A DNA stretch of 64,000 bases, taken from NCBI RefSeq assembly GCF_026652115.1, contig NZ_JAPPSQ010000019.1, forward strand, positions 1 through 64,000, read 5' to 3'. The notes under the pieces were generated by a model. That model did not search any database. It saw only the letters and a program-made list of their open reading frames with translations, and was not told the origin of the DNA. The DNA comes from Algoriphagus sp. PAP.12. GTDB lineage: Bacteria > Bacteroidota > Bacteroidia > Cytophagales > Cyclobacteriaceae. Position numbers and translations under genes: made by a program. Positions within the stretch are counted from its first letter, which is position 1; each line of letters begins with the position of its first letter. Positions 18,323-27,378 of the stretch are shown here, piece by piece.

Positions 18323-18430
18323 ATCTTAATTTTTTTTCCGAAAGTATAGATAATCCATTCCTTCGAAAGTGACTTTATTCACAAATGAAAATGATTTTAA
18401 AACTCCTTAAGGCAAGGTTTGGAAACTGAC

Positions 18431-18637
18431 TTAAGATCCCAATTCATCCAACTCGTAATCTTTCCCTTTCCCCCATCTCAAAAGCTCTTCGATTGTATAA
18501 TATTCCAGAGTCTCTAGGTCTTTTACTTTGAAATTGTCTCCACTGAGTCTAGACATGATTTCCAATTTACGAACCTCTCCCTGATTGACGAGTAAATACC
18601 TCCTACCTACACGGAGATTGTCAAGAGCTATTGCCAT
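18431..18637 (-). CDS. Small conserved hypothetical protein
   Basis: This 68-residue soluble protein starts MAIALDNLRVGRRYLLVNQG and has charged, KOW/SH3-like short strands (RVGRRYLLV, VRKLEIMSRL, NFKVKDLETLEYYTIEELLRWG). It begins 3 bases after the stop of the DUF4920 lipoprotein, which supports a real co-transcribed gene. I do not recognise a named family. The pattern of a small beta-barrel recognising text such as a surface loop or RNA is only a guess. Confidence 0.6.
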   Translation of the reverse strand: MAIALDNLRVGRRYLLVNQGEVRKLEIMSRLSGDNFKVKDLETLEYYTIEELLRWGKGKDYELDELGS

Positions 18638-18640
18638 AGA

Positions 18641-19183
18641 TTAAGCTTCTTTTCCTTCAATGATAACTCCCGTAGCCTCAAAAGTGATTTCTCTTTTTGG
18701 CTCAGTAATCATTTCAATTTCTTCCTTAGACTTACCTTGATCTTCTGCATAATGACGTTGGGTATCAACATCTGTCTCAGTCATAGTAGCCACACCTTTC
18801 AAAATGATTGGGAATCCTTGGCTATTGGTAGGAACAAAAAATCCATAATCCTTGAAAGTCACTCTCATACTTTCACCATTTGGCAAATCCATAGTAAACC
18901 AACAACCCTTGTTGGTGCAGACTTCCTGGATTTCTCCCTGAATCGTTGCTTCAACAGAACCTTTCTCCTCTACTTCTTTAATTAAATTTGGAATTTGGGT
19001 TAAAAGAATCTTTGGCTCAGCAAAATCTTCACCATACTTGCCTGGAACTGTTTCTATTTCACCTACTACTTTTCCCATTTTATGGGTTTCTAAATCTGCA
19101 AAAGGATCTTGTGATTTAGAAGAACAAGAAAACAGAATAAATCCTGAAAGTAATAGCGTGTATATCGAAAGTGCCTTTTTCAT
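18641..19183 (-). CDS. DUF4920 lipoprotein
   Basis: This lipoprotein of about 180 residues starts MKKALSIYTLLLSGFILFSC, with the lipobox cysteine at residue 20. The mature part contains an OB-fold-like stretch, VEATIQGEIQEVCTNKGCWFTM, followed by the MRVTFKDYGFFVPTNSQG motif, which I associate with DUF4920. The paired cysteines in VCTNKGCW could bind metal or form a disulfide. I chose the ATG at 19183 because upstream codons would bury the signal peptide. The small gene downstream follows after 3 bases. Confidence 0.8.
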   Translation of the reverse strand: MKKALSIYTLLLSGFILFSCSSKSQDPFADLETHKMGKVVGEIETVPGKYGEDFAEPKILLTQIPNLIKEVEEKGSVEATIQGEIQEVCTNKGCWFTMDLPNGESMRVTFKDYGFFVPTNSQGFPIILKGVATMTETDVDTQRHYAEDQGKSKEEIEMITEPKREITFEATGVIIEGKEA

Positions 19184-19261
19184 TGTGATTTTTTTCTTAA
19201 AAATAATGTAATAGGAATTAACTGAAGTAATTTTCACCGAAGTTTCTTAAATCAAAAATAG

Positions 19262-19308
19262 GCCTAATTTTTAAGATAGACCACACAATCGATTGCGAAA
19301 ATTTAGGC
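19262..19308. promoter_or_regulatory. Nested palindromes upstream of the serine-synthesis gene
   Basis: GCCTAA (19262-19267) pairs with TTAGGC (19303-19308). Neighbouring T and A stretches can extend the stem with a bulge. A perfect 10-base palindrome, CAATCGATTG (19287-19296), lies in the middle. The structure sits between two divergent genes, 96 bases before the SerB-SerA ATG. It may be an operator or a leader hairpin; neither is proven. Confidence 0.3.
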
Positions 19309-19403
19309 TTAGAAAACTATTTGAAACAATTTTGCTAACAAATCTTCCAATTCTTTAACAATGCTGTAATTTTACAGGAGATTCTTATAAATAGACCCTA
19401 CTC

Positions 19404-21296
19404 ATGCCTCAAACCAAAAAGTTCATCATTGATTTTGACAGTACCTTTACTCAGGTAGAAGCTTTGGATATCCTCGGAGAGATTTCCCTTCAAGGTGACC
19501 CTAAAGCAAGTGAAAAACTTCAAGCCATAAAGGATATTACCGATAAGGGAATGGAAGGCTCGCTGACATTTCGTGAAAGTCTAGAGCAACGATTGGAAAT
19601 TCTACAAGCTACTCAGGCTCAGATTTCTGATTTGATAAGTGCGTTGAAGCAAAAAGTATCCAAATCATTTGAGAGAAATAAAGAGTTTCTTCAAGAGAAT
19701 GCTGAAGATATATTTATTGTTTCCAATGGATTTAAAGATTTCATCATTCCTATTGTCGGTGAATTTGGCATCAAGAAAGAAAATGTTTTTGCTAATGACT
19801 TTGTCTACGACGAAGCTGGCAATATTGTAGATTTCAATCGAGAAAACCCTCTTTCTAAAAACAACGGAAAAGCTGAAACCATCAAACAAATCAATTTAGA
19901 TGGTGACATTTATGTAATTGGAGACGGATACACAGATTATGAAATCAAGGCTTCAGGTCTTGCTAATAAATTTTATGCTTTCACAGAAAATATTCACAGA
20001 CCGAAAGTAACTTCCAAAGCAGACCATGTAGCTCTTAGTTTAGACGAAATATTATATATCAATAATTTGAACAAGAAATTCTCTTACCCAAAAAGCCGAA
20101 TCAAAGTTCTTCTCCTTGAAAATGTTCATCCAATTGGGGTTGAACTGTTGAAAGAGGAAGGGTATCAAGTTGAAGTAGTGGCTTCTGCCATGAACGAAGA
20201 TGAGCTTTGTGAAAAGATCAAGAATGTTTCGATTCTTGGTATCCGTTCCAAAACCAATGTGACCAAGAAGGTACTTGATAATGCGAATCGATTGATCTCA
20301 ATTGGTGCATTTTGTATTGGAACGAATCAAATTGACTTAGAGACCTGTCAGGAAAAAGGAATTGCGGTATTCAATGCTCCTTTTAGCAACACTAGATCTG
20401 TGGTGGAAATGGCAATCGCGGAAATCATTTTCTTGATGAGGAACTTCCATGATAAGTCTTTGAGTATGCACCAGACCAAATGGGATAAATCAGCTACTGG
20501 AAGTTTTGAAATCCGAGGTAAAAAACTAGGAATCATAGGATACGGAAATATTGGTGCTCAACTTTCAGTTTTGGCTGAAAACATGGGGATGAATGTTTTC
20601 TACTACGATGTAGTTGAAAAGTTAGCTCTTGGAAATGCGACGAAGCTAGATTCTTTGGATGAGCTATTAAGTACATGTGATGTTATTTCACTCCACGTGG
20701 ATGGTAGGAAAGACAATAAGTGCCTGATTGATGCTGACAAGATCAATAAAATGAAAAAGGGTGCTTACTTAGTAAACTTAAGCCGTGGGCATGTGGTAGA
20801 AATCCCAGCATTGAAAGAAGCGATCCTTTCTGGTCATTTGGCGGGTTGTGCTGTGGATGTATTCCCAGAAGAGCCTAAAAACAATTCAGAACCATTTGTT
20901 TCAGAATTGATCGGTCTTCCAAATACAATCCTAACCCCACACATCGGAGGAAGTACCTTGGAAGCACAGCAAAATATTGCTCGATTTGTTCCAGGTAAGA
21001 TCATGGAATATGTAAATACAGGAAACACGTTCAACTCCGTGAACTTCCCTAACATTCAACTTCCATTCTTGAAAGATGCCCATAGATTGATTCATATTCA
21101 CCAGAATGAACCAGGCGTTTTGGCAAAAATCAATCAGGTTTTAGCTAATTATGAAATCAATATCAATGGTCAGTATCTGAAGACCAATGAGAAAATCGGT
21201 TACGTAATTACAGATATTGATAAGGCCTATACTGAAGAAGCAATCGAAGCTTTAAAAGCTATACCGGGTACGATAAGATTTAGAATTCTTTATTAA
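19404..21296 (+). CDS. serA: SerB-SerA fusion: HAD phosphatase plus 3-phosphoglycerate dehydrogenase
   Basis: This 630-residue protein joins two steps of serine synthesis. Residues 1-215 are a HAD domain with motif I DFDSTFT (D10, D12), motif II VSNG and motif IV GDGYTD (near 173), resembling phosphoserine phosphatase. Residues about 230-525 are a D-3-phosphoglycerate dehydrogenase with NAD motif GIIGYGNIG (near 375), catalytic Arg in LSRGH (near 460), Glu in FPEEP and His in TPHIGGST (near 511). Residues 555-630 form an ACT-like domain that could sense serine. Phosphatase activity on phosphoserine is inferred. The gene is monocistronic, with its own terminator. Confidence 0.92.
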   Translation: MPQTKKFIIDFDSTFTQVEALDILGEISLQGDPKASEKLQAIKDITDKGMEGSLTFRESLEQRLEILQATQAQISDLISALKQKVSKSFERNKEFLQENAEDIFIVSNGFKDFIIPIVGEFGIKKENVFANDFVYDEAGNIVDFNRENPLSKNNGKAETIKQINLDGDIYVIGDGYTDYEIKASGLANKFYAFTENIHRPKVTSKADHVALSLDEILYINNLNKKFSYPKSRIKVLLLENVHPIGVELLKEEGYQVEVVASAMNEDELCEKIKNVSILGIRSKTNVTKKVLDNANRLISIGAFCIGTNQIDLETCQEKGIAVFNAPFSNTRSVVEMAIAEIIFLMRNFHDKSLSMHQTKWDKSATGSFEIRGKKLGIIGYGNIGAQLSVLAENMGMNVFYYDVVEKLALGNATKLDSLDELLSTCDVISLHVDGRKDNKCLIDADKINKMKKGAYLVNLSRGHVVEIPALKEAILSGHLAGCAVDVFPEEPKNNSEPFVSELIGLPNTILTPHIGGSTLEAQQNIARFVPGKIMEYVNTGNTFNSVNFPNIQLPFLKDAHRLIHIHQNEPGVLAKINQVLANYEININGQYLKTNEKIGYVITDIDKAYTEEAIEALKAIPGTIRFRILY

Positions 21297-21300
21297 TAGA

Positions 21301-21324
21301 AAAAGCTCCAATTGGAGCTTTTTT
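21301..21324. terminator. Terminator after the SerB-SerA gene
   Basis: A perfect 24-base palindrome with core AGCTCCAATTGGAGCT is followed by a T-run (21319-21328). It begins 5 bases after the serA stop. Its A-rich left flank could also serve the convergent DinB-like gene that ends at 21349. Confidence 0.85.
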
Positions 21325-21348
21325 TTTGATTCTTGGAAGCCTTAATCA

Positions 21349-21792
21349 TTAAGCCTCCAATGCTCTTCTCAGATAGTTGATCTGCCCCAAATGATAATTA
21401 AAATGACCATAAAGATGATTTAAAAAGAAGGCATATGTCATAGGCCTTCCAAATTTTTCATCTGGATACAATTCATCCAATTTTTGATCAGATAACCCTT
21501 CCAAGCTACTGGTCACTTGCTTGATGACCAAATCGATTTCTTCCAGCATTTTATCTCGACTGACTCCTTTGCCATTAAATTCAAAGTCACGATCTCTGGT
21601 ATAATCGAATCCGCCCATATCGTTGCATACAAAAGTCCTGATGTTACCTATTAAATGAAGTGCCAAATTGCCAGATGAATTGGTGATTACACCTGTGGTT
21701 TTCCAAAGATTTTCTTCGGATTGAAAAGATTCCAATTCCTTTTGCAAGCGTTGTAGATCGCGTTCAAAAAGTTCAATTAATGATTTTAACAT
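21349..21792 (-). CDS. DinB/DUF1572 family protein
   Basis: This 147-residue four-helix-bundle protein has the DinB-like pattern: NLALHLIGNIRTFV in the second helix and HLYGHFNYHLGQINYLR near the C-terminus. The histidines are positioned to bind a divalent metal. Members include thiol-dependent transferases and damage-linked proteins; the role here is unknown. The gene lies 32 bases downstream of the muramidase gene on the same strand and may share its transcript. Confidence 0.78.
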   Translation of the reverse strand: MLKSLIELFERDLQRLQKELESFQSEENLWKTTGVITNSSGNLALHLIGNIRTFVCNDMGGFDYTRDRDFEFNGKGVSRDKMLEEIDLVIKQVTSSLEGLSDQKLDELYPDEKFGRPMTYAFFLNHLYGHFNYHLGQINYLRRALEA

Positions 21793-21824
21793 GATTGGTG
21801 ATAAACTTTAAATTTGGGTTTTTA

Positions 21825-22646
21825 TTATGAATAATGTTGATAAGCTTTTGCCATTTTCTCATCGTATTTGTTTTGCGCTTGAGAAGGTCCATTATAGCAA
21901 AGAGCAAACTTAGTCCAATTCAAAGATTTTAGGTGAACTAAACATCCGAATTTTACTAAATATTTCCCAAAGGCCTCCAGGTGATTTCTCTCATGTTTTT
22001 CCATTTCATCAACGAACTCTGAAATGGATTCATAACCTAAAGATTCATAATGAAACCCCATAATTTGGTAGCTTCCCCAGGAGCAGGAAGCTAAAGCCGC
22101 ATCTTTGATCATTGGATTGCCACCTAGGGAAAGAGCTTTTTCAAGTCTTTCATATTCTCTGGTTCCACCTAAATAATGTTGTTTTGTCCATTTTGGATAG
22201 AGAATGTCAGCATTGTTAAAATTGGATAGAGTGATTGGGTCCACTCCCCTTTTTTTCAATTCTTTCCAAAAAATATGGCCTTCAAAAAGAATCTTGGGTC
22301 TTCCATCTATTAAAAAACCTTTGCCACTACTTTCTACCTCATTGACAGCTTTCACTGCTGCCAGCTCAAGGCCATGCTGATTTGCGAAGTTGATCAAATC
22401 TTGCTCTTCCAAAAATTTGCCTCCAAAGGCATCAGCAGGATTGGTTCTTTCAATGATTACTGTCCAGGTTTTTATCCCAACCTTTCCATCTACGACAAGA
22501 TGACTTTTAGTCTGAAAGTCGATGACAGCTGATTCTGTGTTTTTTCCAAAATAACCTGAAGCTGTGATTTGATAGCCTAATTTTGCCAGGAGCTCCTGTA
22601 AAAATGCAACGCTGGAGCCACGGCTACGATACTTGATAAAGTCCAT
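21825..22646 (-). CDS. N-acetylmuramidase (DUF3380) with peptidoglycan-binding domain
   Basis: This 273-residue protein has an N-terminal PG_binding_1 domain (residues about 5-65, SVAFLQELLAKLGYQ, AVIDFQTKSHLVVDGKVG). It is followed by an N-acetylmuramidase domain of the DUF3380 type (about 85-273). A probable catalytic glutamate lies in KAVNEVESSGKGF, and GRPKILFEGHIFW and SWGSYQIMGFHYESLGY are conserved blocks. No signal peptide is visible. The layout is that of a phage-type endolysin, but no other phage gene is nearby. It may be a domesticated lysin or be exported by another route. Confidence 0.85.
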   Translation of the reverse strand: MDFIKYRSRGSSVAFLQELLAKLGYQITASGYFGKNTESAVIDFQTKSHLVVDGKVGIKTWTVIIERTNPADAFGGKFLEEQDLINFANQHGLELAAVKAVNEVESSGKGFLIDGRPKILFEGHIFWKELKKRGVDPITLSNFNNADILYPKWTKQHYLGGTREYERLEKALSLGGNPMIKDAALASCSWGSYQIMGFHYESLGYESISEFVDEMEKHERNHLEAFGKYLVKFGCLVHLKSLNWTKFALCYNGPSQAQNKYDEKMAKAYQHYS

Positions 22647-22713
22647 GACATGAAAAATTTTAGTATTCTTCTAAAAGTTACCTCAAGCCTTGGACATTTC
22701 CAATAATTGAACC

Positions 22714-24069
22714 TTATTCCCCTTTGTCTACGACATTCTTTCTGGGACCAAACCTACCTGATTTTTTGGATGTTCCACTTGGCTTCTGCTCTTGAACAGG
22801 CTTGGGTTGCTTGTTTTGGGAAAGGCCTTGTTCGTTACTTCTTTTCTTGAAGTTACCTTTATTCTTTTGGTTAAAAGGCTTCTTTTTGAAATTCCCCTTA
22901 TTTCCAGATTTTGATTTTTTGGCTTCACGACTATAGGAAGGCCCAGTTTCAAATCCTTCTGGCAATGGCAATTGATTCACTTCCATTCCGATTAGATTTT
23001 CAATCCTGCTAAACTTATGCTGGTCTTTAGGATTTACAAAAGTAATAGCCTCTCCTTCTTTATCAGCTCTGGCTGTTCTACCCACTCTATGTACATAATC
23101 CTCAGGATCACTTGGTGTGTCAAAATTGATGACCAACTCTATACCCACCACATCGATTCCTCTTGAAATGATATCAGTTCCTATCAGAATTTTTACAGAT
23201 TTATTTTTGAAAGCAGACATGATCTTTTCACGCTCTACCTGGTCCAAATCTGAGTGAAATGCCTCAATATCAAATTTCTTCCTTAAAGCCCTATAGAGGT
23301 TCTTGACTTTTTCCTTTGTTGAAGCAAAAATGATAACTGCTTCATAAGGTTTTTGCGAAAGAATATTAGCAACCAAATCCTCCTTCTGAGTATCATAAAC
23401 CGAATAGAAAGATTGTGTAACCCCTTCAGCAGTCTTCCCAATTGCAATAGAAATCTCTTCAGGCTGATTTAATATCTTCATACTAAACTGCCTGATTTTA
23501 GGTGGCATTGTAGCTGAAAACAAAATGGTTTGGCGGTTTTTGGGTAGGTAATTGACGATTTTCAAAATATCGTCTGAGAATCCCATATCCATCATCCTAT
23601 CAGCCTCATCCAAAATAAGATGTTTTAAGCTTTTCAAATTGATCTTTCCTCCAGCCAATAAGGCAATTAATCTACCCGGTGTGGCTACTACAATTTCAGC
23701 ACCTGTCTCCAAAGCTCTTTTTTGTTGCTCCCAAACTACACCATCACCACCTCCATAAACTGGAATTGAACTAATACCTAAGAAATAAGCAAAACCTTGA
23801 ATTTGCTGATCAATTTGAATAGCCAATTCTCTTGTAGGTGCTAGTATCAAGGTATTGAGAGAACTTGATCCGGATTGACAGATCTTATTCAAAACAGGAA
23901 GTATAAAGGCAGCTGTCTTACCTGTTCCTGTTTGAGCACATGCAATCAAATCTTTGTTTTGAAGGATTACTGGGATAGCCTTTTCCTGAATAGGTGTAGG
24001 TTGTTCGAATCCCATAGCATCAAGTCCTTCTTGAAGAGCAGATTCAAAGTTAAATGAAGAGAAATCCAA
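22714..24069 (-). CDS. RhlE-type DEAD-box RNA helicase
   Basis: This 451-residue ATP-dependent RNA helicase has the Q motif (PTPIQ, with the upstream conserved Phe in FNFESAL), Walker A AQTGTGKT (about residue 43), LILDEADRMMD (about 153), SAT (FSATMPP), a second RecA domain with DIISRGIDV, and HRVGRTARA. A basic, Lys/Gly/Asn/Gln-rich tail (about 370-451) fits RNA binding. The N-terminal conserved Phe is retained only if translation starts at the TTG at 24067-24069. A stop lies 12 bases further upstream and no ATG exists between. It is likely involved in ribosome assembly or cold adaptation. Confidence 0.92.
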   Translation of the reverse strand: MDFSSFNFESALQEGLDAMGFEQPTPIQEKAIPVILQNKDLIACAQTGTGKTAAFILPVLNKICQSGSSSLNTLILAPTRELAIQIDQQIQGFAYFLGISSIPVYGGGDGVVWEQQKRALETGAEIVVATPGRLIALLAGGKINLKSLKHLILDEADRMMDMGFSDDILKIVNYLPKNRQTILFSATMPPKIRQFSMKILNQPEEISIAIGKTAEGVTQSFYSVYDTQKEDLVANILSQKPYEAVIIFASTKEKVKNLYRALRKKFDIEAFHSDLDQVEREKIMSAFKNKSVKILIGTDIISRGIDVVGIELVINFDTPSDPEDYVHRVGRTARADKEGEAITFVNPKDQHKFSRIENLIGMEVNQLPLPEGFETGPSYSREAKKSKSGNKGNFKKKPFNQKNKGNFKKRSNEQGLSQNKQPKPVQEQKPSGTSKKSGRFGPRKNVVDKGE

Positions 24070-24252
24070 ATTGGGATAATTTTAAAATGAAAAGCTTACG
24101 GCATCAGCCTTTTCAAATATAGTGGGAATTCGTTCACAAAGCGAATTTGCAAAAGTTTAGTCTGCGAATTCTAGATTTTACGAGCATTGCTTTCACAGGA
24201 TTATCTATGTAACTTTTAAAGAGCTTTTCTTTATACCCAAATACATCCTCCT

Positions 24253-25317
24253 ATGCAATCTGGACTCTCAATTCGTTTTTTATTTTGTTTTGGCTTCTTT
24301 TTAGCTTCAATTCAATTATTTGGACAGGTTCACAATCTCTCTGGGAAAGTGATTGACTCAGAGTCAAGAAATTTTTTGGATGAGGTCTCTATCACATTAA
24401 AGGGGACTCCCTATGGCCGAATCAGCGCTGCAGGAGGTTTGTTTCAGTTTTCAGAAATTCCAGAAGGTAGGTACACCATTAGCTTCAATTTGGACGGATA
24501 TAATAAGCTGGAAAAAGTAATTGACATAAAAGAAGATATAGAGTTAGGAGAAGTCATCCTGACTCGATTTGGTGCTGAGGGATCCGGATCTGCTCTGCAA
24601 AAATCCATTCGCTCCAATAACATAGTGGCCTTGATGAATGATCGTCCCAATTTCGTTGGAGGAAATATGATCATGGGTATTCCGCCAGAGCCTAAAAAAG
24701 TTGAAGGGAATAACTATTTAGACACAAAATGGAACGCAGCCTCTATCCTACTTTATCGTGATCAACAAATGCTGGAAGGTTTCAGAGTACGATATAATAT
24801 TGTTTCCAATATGTTTGAGTTGATGGAGCCTGAAAACAATCTGGTATCAGTGATGCCTGGTCTCCGAAGTCAAAACATCGTCTGGGTGGATTCCACATAC
24901 AAAGTGCCTCGTTATTTTGTCAATGGAATGGACTTTTTGGATGAAGGAGTGCCTATTTCGGGATTTTTCGAAGTATTGGTTGAGGGAGAGCTTCCATTGA
25001 TGAGAAGGACGATGGCTGTCCTAAAAGAATCCAATTATAATGCTGCATTAATGGTTGGTGAAAGAAATGATCAAATCATCAAAAGGAATTATTATTATTA
25101 CCTTATTGGAAAAGATCTGATAGAAATCCCGAAAAACAGGAAGAAATTTCACTTGATTTTTGGAGAAAAAGCCCAAGAAATGGAGGATTATGCTGATAAT
25201 AATAACCTAGATGTCAAACAACCCAGCGATATCTTCAAGGTTTTCACCTATTATAATTCACAGTTTCCGGGCTTTGAACCTATCATGAGCCAATTACTTG
25301 ATGAAACCACCAATTAA
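24253..25317 (+). CDS. Exported protein with carboxypeptidase-regulatory-like domain
   Basis: This 354-residue protein has a signal peptide (FLFCFGFFLASIQLFG). Residues about 25-110 form a CarboxypepD_reg-like beta-sandwich (LSGKVIDSESRNFLDEVSI, then FQFSEIPEGRYTISFNLDGY). The remaining 240 residues are uncharacterised and beta-rich, with no TonB-plug motif. This N-terminal domain is common on surface proteins of Bacteroidetes. The gene lies 14 bases before the gamma-glutamyltransferase-family gene and is likely its operon partner, perhaps a surface-bound accessory. Confidence 0.7.
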   Translation: MQSGLSIRFLFCFGFFLASIQLFGQVHNLSGKVIDSESRNFLDEVSITLKGTPYGRISAAGGLFQFSEIPEGRYTISFNLDGYNKLEKVIDIKEDIELGEVILTRFGAEGSGSALQKSIRSNNIVALMNDRPNFVGGNMIMGIPPEPKKVEGNNYLDTKWNAASILLYRDQQMLEGFRVRYNIVSNMFELMEPENNLVSVMPGLRSQNIVWVDSTYKVPRYFVNGMDFLDEGVPISGFFEVLVEGELPLMRRTMAVLKESNYNAALMVGERNDQIIKRNYYYYLIGKDLIEIPKNRKKFHLIFGEKAQEMEDYADNNNLDVKQPSDIFKVFTYYNSQFPGFEPIMSQLLDETTN

Positions 25318-25331
25318 ACCATTACCCCATT

Positions 25332-27200
25332 ATGAAAAAACTTTACTTGATTGCTACCTTTTTCGTTTCCTGGAATTTATATGGCCAAGGTTTACCAGGA
25401 TTAGGAGCAGGAACAACCCCCAACAACAAACCTATTCTCCATGGTAAAAATTGGGTTGCCATCACAGGAAAACCATTAGCCGCCACCGCAGGAGCAGCAA
25501 TATTCCAACAGGGAGGCAATGCAGTCGATGCAGCTTGTGCCATGATAGCAGCTACAAGTACCATGTGGGACGTCCTTTCTTGGGGAGGTGAAACACAAGC
25601 ATTGATATATAACCCACATACTAAAAAGGTCATCGCGATCAATGCTTTGGGCTATGCTCCTACCGGTGCCACAGTGGAATTCTACAAGTCGGAAGGAATG
25701 GATTATCCTCCTCAATTTGGACCTTTGGCAGCGACCACTCCAGGAACACCAGGAGGGATAATGACCATGCTTGCAGAGTATGGAACCTTAAGCTTAGAGC
25801 AAGTTCTGAAGCCATCTATGGATTTGGCGAAAGGTTATCCCATGGAGGCCCAAACGGCCAATGCAATGGAAGCTCAAAAGGCTAGAATCAAACAGTGGCC
25901 CTATTCCAAAAAAATATTTCTACCGCATTTAGGAGAGGAAAGAGAAGCTCCTGAGGCTGGTGAAATCTTTGTTCAGGAAGATTTGTATCAGACACTTTCC
26001 AAAATGGTACAAGCTGAAAAGGATGCTTTAGCAGCTGGAAAAACTAGAAAAGAGGCCATTTATGCAGCATATGATCGCTTCTACAAAGGTGATATTGCAA
26101 AAGAAATAGTAAGAGGAACCCGTGAACAAGGGGGATTATTTACGGAATCAGATTTGGCTAACTGGAAAGTGAAGATCGAAGAACCACTTCATGTCAACTA
26201 CAAAGGGATTGATGTATATAAACTTCAGGAATGGACTCAAGGTCCTGCCCTTTTACAGTCTCTGAATATTCTTGAAAATTTTGACCTTAAGTCAATGGGT
26301 TACAATTCTGCCAATTATATCCATACTGTCTATCAAGCCATGAGTTTGGCATTTGCAGACAGGGATTTTTATTATGGTGATCCTGCCTACGTTGATTCAC
26401 CCATGGAAGGATTGCTTTCAAAAGCCTATGCGAAAGACAGGGCAAAACTGATCAGTGAAAAGAATGATCCCAAAATCGGTCCAGGTGATCCCTATCCCTA
26501 TCAAAATGGAACCAACCCTTATTTGGATATTCTAAAAAAGAATCAACAGGAAATCGCAGCTTTAAATCCTGAAGATTTCAATCAAACATTGGATCCAAAA
26601 TTCATTCAAGACTTTCAGAGTGGAACTACTTCAGTGGAAACTGCAGATGCAGAAGGTTGGGTGGTATCTGTGACTCCAAGCGGAGGATGGACCCCAGCTG
26701 TTGTTGCGGGAAATACCGGAGTTGGACTTTCTCAAAGAATGCAAAGTTTCGTTTTGGACGAAAACCTAAACCCTTACAACTTACCTGAACCTGGAAAAAG
26801 ACCTAGAGTGACATTAACTCCAAGCTTAGCGATGAAAGATGGAAAACCATTCTTGGCATTCGCTGTACAGGGTGGGGATTCCCAAGATCAGAATCTATTG
26901 CAATTATTCTTAAATGTGGTAGAATTTGGGATGGATATTCAAGAAGCTACTGAAGCAGCCAATTTCAATTCATATCAAATGCAAAGTTCATTTGGTGACC
27001 ATGAAATTCGTCCAGGTGCTATCGTTTTGAGAGAGGATACACCATCTTGGATCTCCAAGGAATTGGCAGGAAGAGGCTATAAAATTGAGTTATGGAACAA
27101 AACATCTGGCCCCTTGAATGCCATTTGGTTTGACTGGAAGCATGGAAGTTTCTGGGGTGGATCCAGCGATTATGGAGATGATTACGGAATAGCTTGGTAA
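25332..27200 (+). CDS. Gamma-glutamyltransferase family N-terminal-nucleophile hydrolase
   Basis: This 622-residue periplasmic enzyme precursor has a signal peptide ending near LYGQG. Family blocks are GKPLAATAGAAIFQQGGNAVDAA and a C-terminal FAVQGGDSQDQNLLQLFLN. Ntn hydrolases of this family self-cleave before a Thr. Here the putative nucleophile region is SGTTSVETAD (about residue 430), where classical GGTs have TTH, so donor specificity may differ; acylase-like members occur. The glycine-rich GNTGVGLSQRMQSFVLD fits the active-site loop. It probably handles gamma-glutamyl or amide substrates. A terminator follows at 27237. Confidence 0.85.
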   Translation: MKKLYLIATFFVSWNLYGQGLPGLGAGTTPNNKPILHGKNWVAITGKPLAATAGAAIFQQGGNAVDAACAMIAATSTMWDVLSWGGETQALIYNPHTKKVIAINALGYAPTGATVEFYKSEGMDYPPQFGPLAATTPGTPGGIMTMLAEYGTLSLEQVLKPSMDLAKGYPMEAQTANAMEAQKARIKQWPYSKKIFLPHLGEEREAPEAGEIFVQEDLYQTLSKMVQAEKDALAAGKTRKEAIYAAYDRFYKGDIAKEIVRGTREQGGLFTESDLANWKVKIEEPLHVNYKGIDVYKLQEWTQGPALLQSLNILENFDLKSMGYNSANYIHTVYQAMSLAFADRDFYYGDPAYVDSPMEGLLSKAYAKDRAKLISEKNDPKIGPGDPYPYQNGTNPYLDILKKNQQEIAALNPEDFNQTLDPKFIQDFQSGTTSVETADAEGWVVSVTPSGGWTPAVVAGNTGVGLSQRMQSFVLDENLNPYNLPEPGKRPRVTLTPSLAMKDGKPFLAFAVQGGDSQDQNLLQLFLNVVEFGMDIQEATEAANFNSYQMQSSFGDHEIRPGAIVLREDTPSWISKELAGRGYKIELWNKTSGPLNAIWFDWKHGSFWGGSSDYGDDYGIAW

Positions 27201-27236
27201 AACCAATTTTCGAAATCAAGACGAAGAAATCTATAT

Positions 27237-27262
27237 AAAAGGCAGCTTTAGAGCTGCCTTTT
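27237..27262 (+). terminator. Terminator of the gamma-glutamyltransferase operon
   Basis: An 11-bp stem (27237-27247 with 27252-27262) with loop TTAG runs into a T-run at 27259-27264. It lies 36 bases after the stop codon. Confidence 0.85.
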
Positions 27263-27378
27263 TTGATTTCCTATGAATTTTCAAAAGATACTGTTTGATT
27301 TAGAACCAATACTTCAAATTCCTTCGACAAAACCCAAGTCTTTTTCTTACTTTAAAGGCAGTAAAAACAACCAACCAA

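Noticed and set aside
21825..22646. Prophage around the muramidase
   Set aside because: No holin, integrase, tail or terminase gene lies nearby; flanking genes are ordinary chromosomal genes.
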